A DNA stretch of 64,000 nt from an uncultured Fibrobacter sp. (GCF_947166265.1 NZ_CAMVDO010000002.1:124001-188000); one strand, 5' to 3'. Positions 8,894 through 17,551 are shown, counted from the stretch's first letter. The notes: a model not told the origin generated them from the sequence alone. Made by a program: numbers and translations.

Positions 8894-10852
8894 CTACTTC
8901 TTAAAGAACTTCTTCACGGCAGGATGCTTCGGTTGCAACTTTTTCAATTTCTTGTAAGACGCCGTCGCTTCGGACTTCATGCCAAGCGCTTCCTGGATGG
9001 CCGCCATGTGTTCCCAATAGACAAAGTCATCTTCAAAGCGGAGGCTCTTGATTTGTTTCATCACTTCTAGCGCCTCGGCAAACTTACCCTTGCGATAAAG
9101 GCCCCACGCCCACGAATCAATGTAAGCCTCCAAAGACTCCAAAAGGCCACGCTTCGCAGAAATCAGTACAGCCTTGTCCACCAAGGCTATTCCCTTGTTC
9201 AGCTCCTCGGGAGAACGATTCAAGTCAATCAAGGTGTAACCGTAGTAATTCAGGACTTCGGCAAGGTCAATCGAGGCATCCGCAGAACCAAGCACATATT
9301 CAAACAGCGCAAAAGCCTCGTCGAATTTTTCCATACGTTCCAGATTCATCGCCATCAAGATGCGGATTTGCAAATCTGCGGAATCCTTCGCGGCAAGGTC
9401 CCTGTAGAACGCATCAGCCTTTTCACGCAGGGCCATCGACTTCTTGATCCGTGCAGAATCACCAATATCCTTCTGCCAAATTTCCTGCGCTTCCACGCAC
9501 AAAATCCGGGCGTAAACGCTACGGAACTGGCGACGGTTGCGTTCGACATCGTTTGCCATCCGAACCATCGAGGCGGAATCGGCAATACCTTCCATCGGAG
9601 TCCACTTGTCCCACACGGAAATGAGCGAGTCGAGCATCTTGTACGCCTTATTGTACATCCTCGCGGTACCGTAAGTCAAGGCAAGTGCCGCCTTATCGCC
9701 CCCCATCGCAACGGAGTCCGCCTTTTCGGCGTAGCGAACGGCATCCTTCGGCTTATTTTCCTTAAAAGCGATTGTAGAAAGAACATGGTAGGCGCCCGTC
9801 ACATAGACACGCTGATTTTCAAGCAGCTCGGCAGCGATTTTCAGGTGAGCCTTCGCACTATCCAGTTCACCATACATATTCTCGTATTGGCCTACGAAAT
9901 ACGCAAGTAACGGAGTCCGCACCAGGTCCACGGAATACTTTTTCTTAAGCATCGCAAATGCAGAATCGCGGTTACTTTCGGCCAAGGCACTCATCAAAAG
10001 GACAACCATCGCCTCGTCATCCTGCGTCGATTCCGTAAGCGTGTCTACAACGGCCTGGGCTTCCTTAATGCGTTTCTGGAACACAAGCCCCTGCACCATT
10101 TGCAAGAGCATTTTCTTGTCGCCGGTCGCCTCGTGACCCTTCGCAAAAAGTTCCACGACGGCAGAATCCTTATGCTGGTCCAGCAACAGTTTCAGCTGGC
10201 GCTGAAAAAGCGTCGGCATATAATTCACCTGCGGCAGGAGCAGGTCATAGACACGCGAAAGTTCCTTGCCATCTTGGATCGCTTCCAGGAACAAGCTGTA
10301 ATCGTACAGGAGCGACATGTCCTGATAACGCGAAGAATCGAGCGCCGCGTTAAAATACTTGCGGCAGGAATCAGCACGACCGTCTTTCACATACAAGTGC
10401 GCAAGCAATCCCAGCTGAGACGCCGTCGCACGCCCCTTGAGCTGCTGGGCACGCTGGGCCTGAATCAGGGCTAGCGAATCGGCGCCCTGGGAGGCCATGA
10501 TTTCTGCAAGCTTAAAGGCAAGATAGCGGTTGTACGGGTCAGATTCCGCAGCGTGTTGCCAGAACACGTTCGCAAGAGCGCGTTCCCCACGCAGTTCCAT
10601 TTCCTGGGCGCGAATAAAAGACTCATGTGCCGCATCGATATTCTGCGGTAGTGCCGGTTCCTCGGCAGCGGATGTATCTGCCGTCGAAGGGGAATTATTC
10701 AGCTGCGCATTCGCCGCCACAAGGATTGCCGCAGTGTCTGCCGCAGTCAAACCGTCCTTTTTCGCCGATGAAGCGCAACCGCCAAACGACAACGCCACAG
10801 TCAAGAGCGCCGTTGCAACAGTAAGCGAAAAAAGCAAGGACTTCACGCGCAC
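8894..10852 (-). CDS. TPR-repeat lipoprotein
   Basis: A 652-residue lipoprotein with lipobox FGGC (Cys26), an Ala-rich linker, and then helical repeats throughout. TPR-like segments include HESFIRAQEMELRGERALANVFW, split here only as an example of spacing, LAFKLAEIMASQGADSLAL, and the C-terminal set ending in EALGMKSEATASYKKLKKLQP. It is probably a scaffold for an outer-membrane or periplasmic complex. It starts 6 bp after the PASTA gene and precedes the DUF4292-like gene, so the three probably form one unit. The partner proteins are not identifiable from sequence. Confidence 0.82.
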   Translation of the reverse strand: MRVKSLLFSLTVATALLTVALSFGGCASSAKKDGLTAADTAAILVAANAQLNNSPSTADTSAAEEPALPQNIDAAHESFIRAQEMELRGERALANVFWQHAAESDPYNRYLAFKLAEIMASQGADSLALIQAQRAQQLKGRATASQLGLLAHLYVKDGRADSCRKYFNAALDSSRYQDMSLLYDYSLFLEAIQDGKELSRVYDLLLPQVNYMPTLFQRQLKLLLDQHKDSAVVELFAKGHEATGDKKMLLQMVQGLVFQKRIKEAQAVVDTLTESTQDDEAMVVLLMSALAESNRDSAFAMLKKKYSVDLVRTPLLAYFVGQYENMYGELDSAKAHLKIAAELLENQRVYVTGAYHVLSTIAFKENKPKDAVRYAEKADSVAMGGDKAALALTYGTARMYNKAYKMLDSLISVWDKWTPMEGIADSASMVRMANDVERNRRQFRSVYARILCVEAQEIWQKDIGDSARIKKSMALREKADAFYRDLAAKDSADLQIRILMAMNLERMEKFDEAFALFEYVLGSADASIDLAEVLNYYGYTLIDLNRSPEELNKGIALVDKAVLISAKRGLLESLEAYIDSWAWGLYRKGKFAEALEVMKQIKSLRFEDDFVYWEHMAAIQEALGMKSEATASYKKLKKLQPKHPAVKKFFKK

Positions 10853-10858
10853 ACTCCC

Positions 10859-11632
10859 TTAATCCGCAATCACGAAATCAATCTTGGAATCCGGAGGCAG
10901 GTAGTCGCCGAACTTAGGCATCGTTTCAATCACCGTTCCCGGAGCACGATTTTCCTCGTCCTTCTGGCGCTTAATCTTTCCAACTTTGAAACCGAGCTTT
11001 TCAATTTTAGCGTAAACGTTGTCAATCAGTTCTCCGCTGAAATCGGGGAGAAGCGTCTTGCCCTGGGTTGCACCCGCCGAAATGACAACCTTTACCGTGT
11101 CGCCCACGCGAACCTTCTGTCCAGCCATCGGAATCGTGCGAATCACGACACCGCGCGGAATGCTCTGGTGAGCGCCCTTCACAATTTCACCCTGCACAAG
11201 TCCTGCACGGACAAGCGAAATGGACGCCTGCTTTTGGCTTTTTCCACGAAGTTCCGGAATTTCCACTTCGCGAAGCCCCAGGCTCTTGGTCAACTTGACC
11301 GTGCGTCCGAGTTTTGCGATGCGGCCGGCCGCAGGCATCTGCACCAGCACAAGGCCTTCGGAAACCTGAGTACTATAGCGACCTTCCGCAAGCCATTCAT
11401 ACTTGAAGCCCGCTTCATCCAAAGCCTTTTCGGCCGCTTCCTGCGTCATGCCTTCGAGGTTCGGGACTTCGCCGGTCGAAGCAAAATGTCCCGAGAAAAT
11501 CGGCATCACCAGCTTATCGACCGCAAATGCGAGCACAATCAAAAGAACAATCCAAATGCCAATGGCCTTCACGACCGGAGCCGTCTTGAGCCACGCTAAA
11601 ACTTTATTCAAAATCGACTTTACTTTATCCAT
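10859..11632 (-). CDS. Membrane-anchored triple PASTA-domain protein
   Basis: A 257-residue protein with one membrane segment (about residues 20-42, IGIWIVLLIVLAFAVDKLV), followed by three PASTA domains: VPNLEGMTQEAAEKALDEAG, EIPELRGKSQKQASISLVRAG, and a third starting LLPDFSGELIDNVYAKIEK. PASTA domains bind peptidoglycan fragments and usually sit on Ser/Thr kinases or PBPs; neither is fused here. The open frame extends upstream to 11698, but that extension reads through a dispersed repeat, so the ATG at 11632 is the start. It leads an operon with the TPR lipoprotein. Confidence 0.88.
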   Translation of the reverse strand: MDKVKSILNKVLAWLKTAPVVKAIGIWIVLLIVLAFAVDKLVMPIFSGHFASTGEVPNLEGMTQEAAEKALDEAGFKYEWLAEGRYSTQVSEGLVLVQMPAAGRIAKLGRTVKLTKSLGLREVEIPELRGKSQKQASISLVRAGLVQGEIVKGAHQSIPRGVVIRTIPMAGQKVRVGDTVKVVISAGATQGKTLLPDFSGELIDNVYAKIEKLGFKVGKIKRQKDEENRAPGTVIETMPKFGDYLPPDSKIDFVIAD

Positions 11633-11665
11633 AACAAAACAAATATCAGAACTTTGGTTCGGCAG

Positions 11666-11729
11666 TGCTTCGGCAGGCTCAGCATACCAGTTCACCAAAC
11701 TTTAAGGTCCCTGAGCTTGCCGAAGGGCC
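11666..11729. repeat. Pair of REP-like elements in opposite orientation
   Basis: One diverged copy (TGCTTCGGCAGGCTCAGCA, 11666-11684) faces a full copy in the other orientation (GGTCCCTGAGCTTGCCGAAG, 11706-11725, extended by GGCC). The two could fold into a cruciform or RNA hairpin. They fill the space between the Crp-family gene and the PASTA gene, where they could act as a transcript boundary. Confidence 0.75.
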
Positions 11730-11741
11730 GTTCAAGCTTTA

Positions 11742-12455
11742 TTATCCCTTTGTTGCCTTTTCTTGCAGGGCACTTTCGTCGAAGATCACGATATCCTTGC
11801 CGGTCATGGCGATCGCGTTTGCCTTCACCAGCAGAGAACAGATGCGGCTCACCGTTTCGCGAGTCGTACCCGACATATCGGCCAACTGCTGCTGGGTCGG
11901 GCGGTTATGAATCACCGTCACCATCTGGCCGTTATCCGTATGGATACGCATGCCGCGTTCTTCCATCAGGTTCAGGAGAGTACCCGCCACACGGCCACTT
12001 ACAGACATGGTCGACAAGGAACCGATCTGCTTGTTCGCCTTACGCAGTCTCTTGCTCATTTCAGACAAAAGAGACATCGCAATTTCAGGCGTCTGGCGAA
12101 TAAGCGTCAGGAACGGTTCACGGTGAATGATCATCAGCTGCGCATCGGTGACGGTGCGCACCGAGGCAGACCTCGGTTCGCCGTCGATGAGCGACATTTC
12201 ACCAAAGAAGTCGCCGCGTTCCAAGAAACTGAGGATCGTCTCGCGCCCATCGACACCGGTCATGTAGACCTGCACCGTCCCCGATGCAATCAGGTACAGC
12301 GCCTTCATCGAGCAGTCGCCTTCGAGCACCACAGTCTCGTCGCGGTTGAAGTCCTGGACAACAACCAAATTGGCAAGCAAGCCAAGTTGTTCTTCCGTCA
12401 ATTCAGAGAAAAGGTCTACCCCTTTCAAGAGTCCACATACATCGTTGTTGTCCAT
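11742..12455 (-). CDS. Crp/Fnr-family transcription regulator
   Basis: A 237-residue regulator. The N-terminal cyclic-nucleotide-binding fold covers about residues 10-125 (TVVLEGDCSMKALYLIASG, FGEMSLIDGEPRSASV, with the phosphate-binding-cassette-like GEMSLIDGEPRSA). A long dimerisation helix follows, then a C-terminal winged helix-turn-helix (PTQQQLADMSGTTRETVSRI). The Arg of the cassette suggests it may bind a nucleotide such as cAMP, but the ligand is unproven. A strong ribosome site (AAGGAG) precedes the ATG. It begins 22 bp after purA on the same strand. Confidence 0.93.
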   Translation of the reverse strand: MDNNDVCGLLKGVDLFSELTEEQLGLLANLVVVQDFNRDETVVLEGDCSMKALYLIASGTVQVYMTGVDGRETILSFLERGDFFGEMSLIDGEPRSASVRTVTDAQLMIIHREPFLTLIRQTPEIAMSLLSEMSKRLRKANKQIGSLSTMSVSGRVAGTLLNLMEERGMRIHTDNGQMVTVIHNRPTQQQLADMSGTTRETVSRICSLLVKANAIAMTGKDIVIFDESALQEKATKG

Positions 12456-12476
12456 TTCCTTCTCCTTCTTTAGAAC

Positions 12477-13760
12477 CTAGTCCAAATCTACGATAATGCT
12501 CTGGTCGCGCTTTGCACCGATCGAGATCATGCCGATCTTCACGCCCACGAGTTCCGCCATGCGGTTCAGGTACTTGCGGGCATTTTCCGGCAGTTCTTCG
12601 AGCTTGCGGCACTTGGTGGTATCGCACTTCCAGCCCGGCATTTCTTCGTAGACCGGCACGCAGCGGCCAACCTTGGAAAGCTGGTTCGGGAAATTCTCGA
12701 TCTTTTCGCCGTCGCATTCGTAGTGAGTGCAAATCTTGATGGTATCAAAGGTGTCGAGCACGTCGAGCTTGGTGATAGCGAGGTGAGTCAGGCCGTTCAC
12801 CACGGCAGCCTTGCGGACCACCGGAGCGTCGAACCAACCGCAGCGGCGGTTACGACCAGTCGTTGCACCGTATTCGTTACCAATCTTGCGGAGCGTGTCA
12901 CCCGTTTCGTCCAGAAGTTCGGTCGGGAACGGACCGTTACCCACGCGGGTCGTGTAAGCCTTGACGACACCGACCACCTGGTCGATAGCCGTGGGGCCAA
13001 TGCCAGCGCCGCAGCTTGCATAGCCTGCGACCGTGTTGCTGGAGGTCACGAACGGGTAAGTACCCTGGTCGACGTCGAGGATGGTACCCTGAGCGCCTTC
13101 GAACACCAGGCGCTTGCCGGCCTTCACGGCGGCATAGAGCATGGCGCTCACATCGCGCACGAACGGCTTGATCTTCTGGCCGAGTTCGAGGTAGTCCTTG
13201 ATGACCTGTTCCGGATCGATTTCGGGAACATCGTACATCACCTTGAATTCTTCGTTGTGGACCTTGGCCATCGCTTCGACGCGGGGGCGAAGTTCGCGTT
13301 CGTCCATGAGGTCGCCCACGCGGACACCGATACGGTTCACCTTGTCGCTGTAGCAGGGGCCAATGCCGCGGCCCGTCGTGCCGATAGCGCCCTTGCCGGC
13401 CTTCTTTTCCTTGGCCTTGTCGAGGGTGGAGTGGTACGGGAGCACCACGTGTGCGTTGTCGGCAATGAACAGGCGACCTTCGGGGTTGATTCCCTTAGTG
13501 TGGAGGTCTGCGATTTCGGCAAGAGTCTGCACCGGGTCGAGCACCACACCGTTACCGATCACGCAAATCTTGTCATCATGCATAATACCCGAAGGAATCA
13601 GGTGGAAAACGAACTTCTTGTCGCCCACTTCCACGGTATGGCCGGCATTTGCGCCGCCCTGGAAACGCACGATGTAGTCTGCGTCCAGAGTCAGAAAATC
13701 AACAACCTTGGCCTTGCCTTCGTCACCCCATTGGGAACCGATTACAACACGATTTGCCAT
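12477..13760 (-). CDS. purA: Adenylosuccinate synthetase
   Basis: It joins IMP and aspartate using GTP in the first committed step of AMP synthesis, in the cytoplasm. The 427-residue length is normal. Family signatures are GSQWGDEGKAKVVDFL at the N-terminus, FQGGANAGHTV, KGAIGTTGRGIGPCYSDK, and the GTP-binding region near the C-terminus (SIGAKRDQ). The second residue region (VVIGSQWGDEGKAK) starts immediately after Met, supporting this start. The gene is followed by the Crp-family regulator. Its leader is long, about 110 bp to a promoter-like box at 13879. Confidence 0.97.
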   Translation of the reverse strand: MANRVVIGSQWGDEGKAKVVDFLTLDADYIVRFQGGANAGHTVEVGDKKFVFHLIPSGIMHDDKICVIGNGVVLDPVQTLAEIADLHTKGINPEGRLFIADNAHVVLPYHSTLDKAKEKKAGKGAIGTTGRGIGPCYSDKVNRIGVRVGDLMDERELRPRVEAMAKVHNEEFKVMYDVPEIDPEQVIKDYLELGQKIKPFVRDVSAMLYAAVKAGKRLVFEGAQGTILDVDQGTYPFVTSSNTVAGYASCGAGIGPTAIDQVVGVVKAYTTRVGNGPFPTELLDETGDTLRKIGNEYGATTGRNRRCGWFDAPVVRKAAVVNGLTHLAITKLDVLDTFDTIKICTHYECDGEKIENFPNQLSKVGRCVPVYEEMPGWKCDTTKCRKLEELPENARKYLNRMAELVGVKIGMISIGAKRDQSIIVDLD

Positions 13761-13878
13761 ATATCCTTCATTGTTTTTTGACCCGGCGAACGAAACCCGA
13801 ACAGGCAGCCCGCAGGTCGATTGCTTGTTAAACGACGAAATTCAAACGCAGGGGACTTCCCTGCGCCCTTTTTCGCCA

Positions 13879-13886
13879 TAAAGATA
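13879..13886 (-). promoter_or_regulatory. Promoter-like TATCTTTA box upstream of purA
   Basis: On the minus strand the box reads TATCTTTA, close to the Bacteroidetes -7 consensus TAnnTTTG. Similar boxes lie upstream of pgi (59357) and the GH5 gene (29096). It would give purA a leader of about 110 nt. No riboswitch class is recognised in that leader. Confidence 0.35.
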
Positions 13887-13955
13887 GCAAAGAAGGACCA
13901 GGGGCTAGAGGTTAGCGACCTGGGTTAAGGGTGATTTTCTCGCCCAAAAAGGATC

Positions 13956-14272
13956 GGGGCATATAAATTCCGCAAAACGTAACCGCTTATATGCCCCTTT
14001 TCGCAAAACACAAATAAATTAATACCATTTTCATTCACATTTTCAACCAAGGGGCATATAAAAAACTCTAAACAGATCAAATTATACGCCCCCATACCAA
14101 TCCCCAAATCCATATTCTCCAACAAACGCTCAAATGGGGCATATAAATCTTCCCAAAGGCAACCTCTTATACGCCCCACCATCATTTTTTCACCTTTACA
14201 GCCATCGAAAAATCCCTGCAAAATGAAAAAGGGGCATATAAAACATCTCAATACCACATTCTTATATGTCCC
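13956..14272. repeat. Array of four 42-bp inverted-repeat units
   Basis: Four units start at 13956, 14051, 14136 and 14231. Each is exactly 42 bp: GGGGCATATAAA, a 19-bp unique centre, then TTATATGCCCC or a one-base variant (TTATACGCCCC in units 2 and 3, TTATATGTCCC in unit 4). The left arm is identical in all four. Unit-to-unit spacing is 95, 85 and 95 bp, close to whole helical turns. The 19-bp centres and the 43-53-bp gaps do not match each other. This is most of the 683-bp gap between purA and the next gene; the rest is AT-rich with no evident gene. Its function is unknown. Confidence 0.9.
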
Positions 14273-14391
14273 ACCCCCTAAAAACACCCATTTTCACATC
14301 TTTCCTAACGATATCGTTATAAAAAATTGCCTTTAGGCCCGCCCTTCCCCTTCTGATTTTTGTATATTGTAAGCAAATAGTTTGTTATATC

Positions 14392-14430
14392 GCCACGAAG
14401 GAGTGCAACTCCTCGTGGCTTTTTATTTTT
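14392..14430 (+). terminator. Intrinsic terminator just upstream of the nuclease-like gene
   Basis: The stem GCCACG-A-AGGAGT and ACTCCTCGTGGC pairs over 12 bp with one bulged A and a 3-nt loop, followed by TTTTTATTTTT. It ends 13 bp before the next start codon, with a TATATT box at 14363 upstream. It may end an RNA from the repeat array or attenuate the downstream gene. Confidence 0.8.
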
Positions 14431-14443
14431 CAACAGAGGAATT

Positions 14444-15265
14444 ATGGAAAACAATCAAAAAATAGTGAACCGTTCGCCAATCATAACCGCCCTTCAAGAA
14501 CAAACGGACATCTATCAAAACACCCTGGACAACCTAACAAAGAAACTTCGCAACGCACCAAAGGAGACCCTAAGGGTTCAACCACACAAGAAATCGTTTC
14601 AATATTACATCGTCACGCAAAAGGGCGACACGAAGGGCTCGTACCTTCCCCGCAAAGAAATTCGCAAGGCAAAAGCCATTGCGCAGCGAGACTACAATGA
14701 AGCGGCGGCGGCCATCATCAAAAAGCAACTTGCGGCCATCGACACATTCCTCAGGGCATATCAGCCCAACGCACTCGACCAAGCCTTCACCGGGCTGCAT
14801 CCGGGCCGCCGCGCACTTGTGACGCCCGTGCGAGAACCAGACGACGAATTCATCGCCGCATGGCTGCATCATCCTTATACGGGTAAGCCCTTCGAAATCA
14901 ATGCCCCCGAATTCTACACCAGCACGGGCGTGCGCGTCCGCTCGAAATCTGAAGTCATTATCGCAGACGCGCTCAGTCGCGCTGGCATTCCCTTCCGCTA
15001 CGAATACCCCACAAGCGTCAAGGGCTGGGGTACGCTCTACCCCGATTTCACCTGCCTCGACACGCGCACCCGCGAAGAAATCATCTGGGAGCATTTCGGC
15101 CTTATGGGCGACCCGGACTACACCGAAAGCACCGTTCAAAAAATCGCCCACTATACCGCCAGCGGCTACACCCTCGGCAAAAACTTCATCGCCACCTTCG
15201 AAAACGCCGCAAGCCCGCTCTCCGTCAAGCAAGTGCAGGCATACATCAAGTCATTGCTGATGTAG
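14444..15265 (+). CDS. PD-(D/E)XK nuclease-like protein of unknown role
   Basis: A 273-residue soluble protein. The N-terminal half is helical and basic (TLDNLTKKLRNAPK, LPRKEIRKAKAIAQRDYNEA). The C-terminal half has the order of a PD-(D/E)XK fold: RSKSEVIIADALSRAG (Glu170), LYPDFTCLD (Asp201) and EIIWEHFGLMGDPDY (Glu216, with His where Lys is common). From memory, similar unnamed proteins are frequent in gut Firmicutes, which would suggest transfer, but no search was run. A ribosome site (AGAGGA) precedes the ATG. An intrinsic terminator and a four-unit repeat array lie directly upstream. A nuclease acting on nucleic acid is inferred from the motifs only. Confidence 0.75.
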   Translation: MENNQKIVNRSPIITALQEQTDIYQNTLDNLTKKLRNAPKETLRVQPHKKSFQYYIVTQKGDTKGSYLPRKEIRKAKAIAQRDYNEAAAAIIKKQLAAIDTFLRAYQPNALDQAFTGLHPGRRALVTPVREPDDEFIAAWLHHPYTGKPFEINAPEFYTSTGVRVRSKSEVIIADALSRAGIPFRYEYPTSVKGWGTLYPDFTCLDTRTREEIIWEHFGLMGDPDYTESTVQKIAHYTASGYTLGKNFIATFENAASPLSVKQVQAYIKSLLM

Positions 15266-15322
15266 AGGCTCTGCTTTTAAAAAATTGTATGCTTTCCCAC
15301 CCAGTACGTCATCTATACTATA

Positions 15323-17122
15323 TTATTCTGAATCCTTGAGACAGCGGATGCTGCCTAACTCATTTTTTTCCGTAGAGTTGAGACGTGCTTTTTCTCCATA
15401 TCGATCGTTGACCGAGGCCCCATCCATAGATAGCCGGTAGGCCAACGTGGAACCATTTTCTGTAGAACTCCAAAAAAAAGCTCGATACATGGTCGTTCCA
15501 TCATTATAGTGGTAATAGCCGGTAGGAATCACAGAAAATCCGTATGTGTCATCTCCATTGCCAATGTCACCCCATCCGCCTTGCGATTTAAGATATTTGC
15601 CACCACGACTTATGTATGAAGAATTGTCGAAACCGTAAGACATGTCTATAAACCGGAATAGCGCATTAAATTCATCTTGACTGGGAATATGCCACCCCTC
15701 AGGGCAGATACCTTGGGGCGCACCGTTCGTCGCAGCCGCCCAAGTGTAGCGTTGTCCATGCACGGCACAATCACCAGCAGTTAGCGAATCGATAACCCCG
15801 CCACCGCACAAGATTGCACCCTTGAGACTTGGGGATTCCGCACTGTCGGCATAGTTCAGATTCTGAGCCATCCATGTTTGTTCACCAAGCCTTATGGTCT
15901 TATAGACTTGATCATCACGTTCGTCAAGGAATTCGCCGTAGACTAAATCTTTGTTCAAGTAAGTTGCAGATGCAGCGTATTTGCATTTGTGGCCTTCAGG
16001 GCAGTTGGCGGCATAATAGCCATCTTCCTTCACTCCTGCGGGGAATCTCTCGTCGATAAAAATATCATCGGGATCATAATCCATGAGACACCTAAGAGCG
16101 TGTTCTCCTCCACGCGCATAAGAATTGTCCATTTTTGACTCTGTCAAATTGAATTCAATACTGCTCAATTCACGATTACCACCAGGGTTATAGATAAAAT
16201 AACTTGCAATTTTGTTGCCATAATACATGGCACCTTTGTCATTGGCGTACATGGTAGAATCGCCTACAGCATTTTTAAAGTCTAAAAAATCGCTCCAAGT
16301 CGGAATATGCCAACCCTTAGGACAAAGGCCTCGTCTAAACAGAGGATTTACTTCCTCAAACTGCCTTGCGGAATCAAGGGCCTGCGCCTCGGTATATGTA
16401 GATTGGTTACTGCCGTATTTGTAATCCAGATCGTGCGCCATCCACACTCTAGTATATTTCTTAAATTTTTCAGTTTTGTTGACGGTAAAGGTTTGGGACA
16501 AATTGATCGTCAGAGTCTTGTAGGTCCGATTGTCACGCAAGTCTGTGAGCGAGTTCGTTTCAGGATCGTACACACTATTGTCGTCTTTGGGTTGTTCGAT
16601 GCGATTGTAGCAGTAATTTTTCTTCTTGGATTCAAGATCCATGTAAATATACCAGTCCCACTTTTCAAGATCTACATCATAATCGCATAGGAAAACATCG
16701 TCCGTTGGGGTGTAGTAGGCACGGGTACAAGCGAGTTCCTGCGTACAGGCGATTTTGTCAGACATCTTACTCCAGCAGAAATCCCAACTGCAGGCTACGT
16801 CTTTATTTACAGAAGAGGATGACAAGCTCCCCTTTCCGCTAGATGATGACTTTGCCGATGTTGAACTCGGTTTTGTCTGATCCTCGGACTCAATCCATTT
16901 CTCACCATTACACTCGTAATTTAGCTCAACATCCGATACATATACTTTCTCGCCCTTGACATCCATATTGCAGGCATAGGTTCTCAGTTCGTCTTTGTCG
17001 GCAACACTTCGGTCCGTTGCGGCAGAACTAGAATCCCCGCAAGCCAATAGCGTAAGCGTGGTTAACGCAACGGCACACACCAAGCATTTCCTTATCGTCA
17101 TTTTCATAAAAAATTCAAACAT
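15323..17122 (-). CDS. Lipoprotein with two FISUMP domains
   Basis: A 599-residue lipoprotein with lipobox LLAC (Cys28 from the first ATG) and a Ser/Lys-rich linker around residues 85-105. It then has two copies of the Fibrobacter succinogenes major paralogous domain (TIGR02145). Copy 1 includes TRVWMAHDLDY and CPKGWHIPTWSDFLDF. Copy 2 includes YKTIRLGEQTWMAQNLNYA, ICPEGWHIPSQDEFNALF, FFWSSTENG and a final SIRCLKDS. The domain is abundant in Fibrobacter, is thought to be surface located, and has a fold related to FGE-like domains; its role is not established. ATGs at 17107 and 17101 are alternative starts. The first copy is more diverged. Confidence 0.93.
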   Translation of the reverse strand: MFEFFMKMTIRKCLVCAVALTTLTLLACGDSSSAATDRSVADKDELRTYACNMDVKGEKVYVSDVELNYECNGEKWIESEDQTKPSSTSAKSSSSGKGSLSSSSVNKDVACSWDFCWSKMSDKIACTQELACTRAYYTPTDDVFLCDYDVDLEKWDWYIYMDLESKKKNYCYNRIEQPKDDNSVYDPETNSLTDLRDNRTYKTLTINLSQTFTVNKTEKFKKYTRVWMAHDLDYKYGSNQSTYTEAQALDSARQFEEVNPLFRRGLCPKGWHIPTWSDFLDFKNAVGDSTMYANDKGAMYYGNKIASYFIYNPGGNRELSSIEFNLTESKMDNSYARGGEHALRCLMDYDPDDIFIDERFPAGVKEDGYYAANCPEGHKCKYAASATYLNKDLVYGEFLDERDDQVYKTIRLGEQTWMAQNLNYADSAESPSLKGAILCGGGVIDSLTAGDCAVHGQRYTWAAATNGAPQGICPEGWHIPSQDEFNALFRFIDMSYGFDNSSYISRGGKYLKSQGGWGDIGNGDDTYGFSVIPTGYYHYNDGTTMYRAFFWSSTENGSTLAYRLSMDGASVNDRYGEKARLNSTEKNELGSIRCLKDSE

Positions 17123-17315
17123 ATATTTTACCCCCGTTCGTAACTATTCAAAAATATAAAAAAACGCCACCGATTGTGGAAATCAAGGAAAAATACAAAA
17201 TGTTACAAAAATCTTACACCAAATATACAAACTACGTATCGGAATGTTTACACATATAAACTAAGTTTTGCCGGCACTCACTTATTGGGGAAAATACGAA
17301 TAAACTAGCCACTAA

Positions 17316-17528
17316 AGTTGCTATAACGACCAGTTCCTGGTTCCGTTCGTCATCTCCATCAGCAAGCGCCCAATCCATGGCGAAGATGGACACGACTTGC
17401 GTTATCACAAGAGTGCCGATAATAAGCACTGGATTAACTACCTGACCGGTGTTGCCATCATCACGGATATGGCTGACAACATAAGAATCATCCCGGTCAC
17501 CGCATTCGACAGCGGCTTCTTGCAGTAA
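17316..17528 (+). pseudogene. 3' remnant of a protein gene
   Basis: An open stretch of 70 codons without a start ends at TAA 17526-17528. It reads as protein-like sequence (QFLVPFVISISKRP, YHKSADNKHWINYLTG, IIPVTAFDSGFLQ) and is followed after 23 bp by an intrinsic terminator. An in-frame stop lies directly before it and no ATG with a ribosome site is seen. The best reading is the surviving 3' end of a deleted gene. The family is not recognised. The rest of the gap (17123-17315 and 17529-17598) is AT-rich, holds the promoter region of the FISUMP gene and shows no other gene. Confidence 0.45.
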
Positions 17529-17551
17529 TTCATACTGACTTCAAACAAAAG

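Noticed and set aside
13956-14272. CRISPR array
   Set aside because: Arms are inverted, 11-12 bp long, with 19-bp centres and 43-53-bp gaps; no direct repeats of 24-40 bp and no cas genes nearby.
13925-14287. A 120-codon open frame on the minus strand covering the repeat array
   Set aside because: It is a by-product of the array. The repeat spacing (95, 85, 95) is not a multiple of three, so each unit is read in a different frame, and there is no ribosome site.
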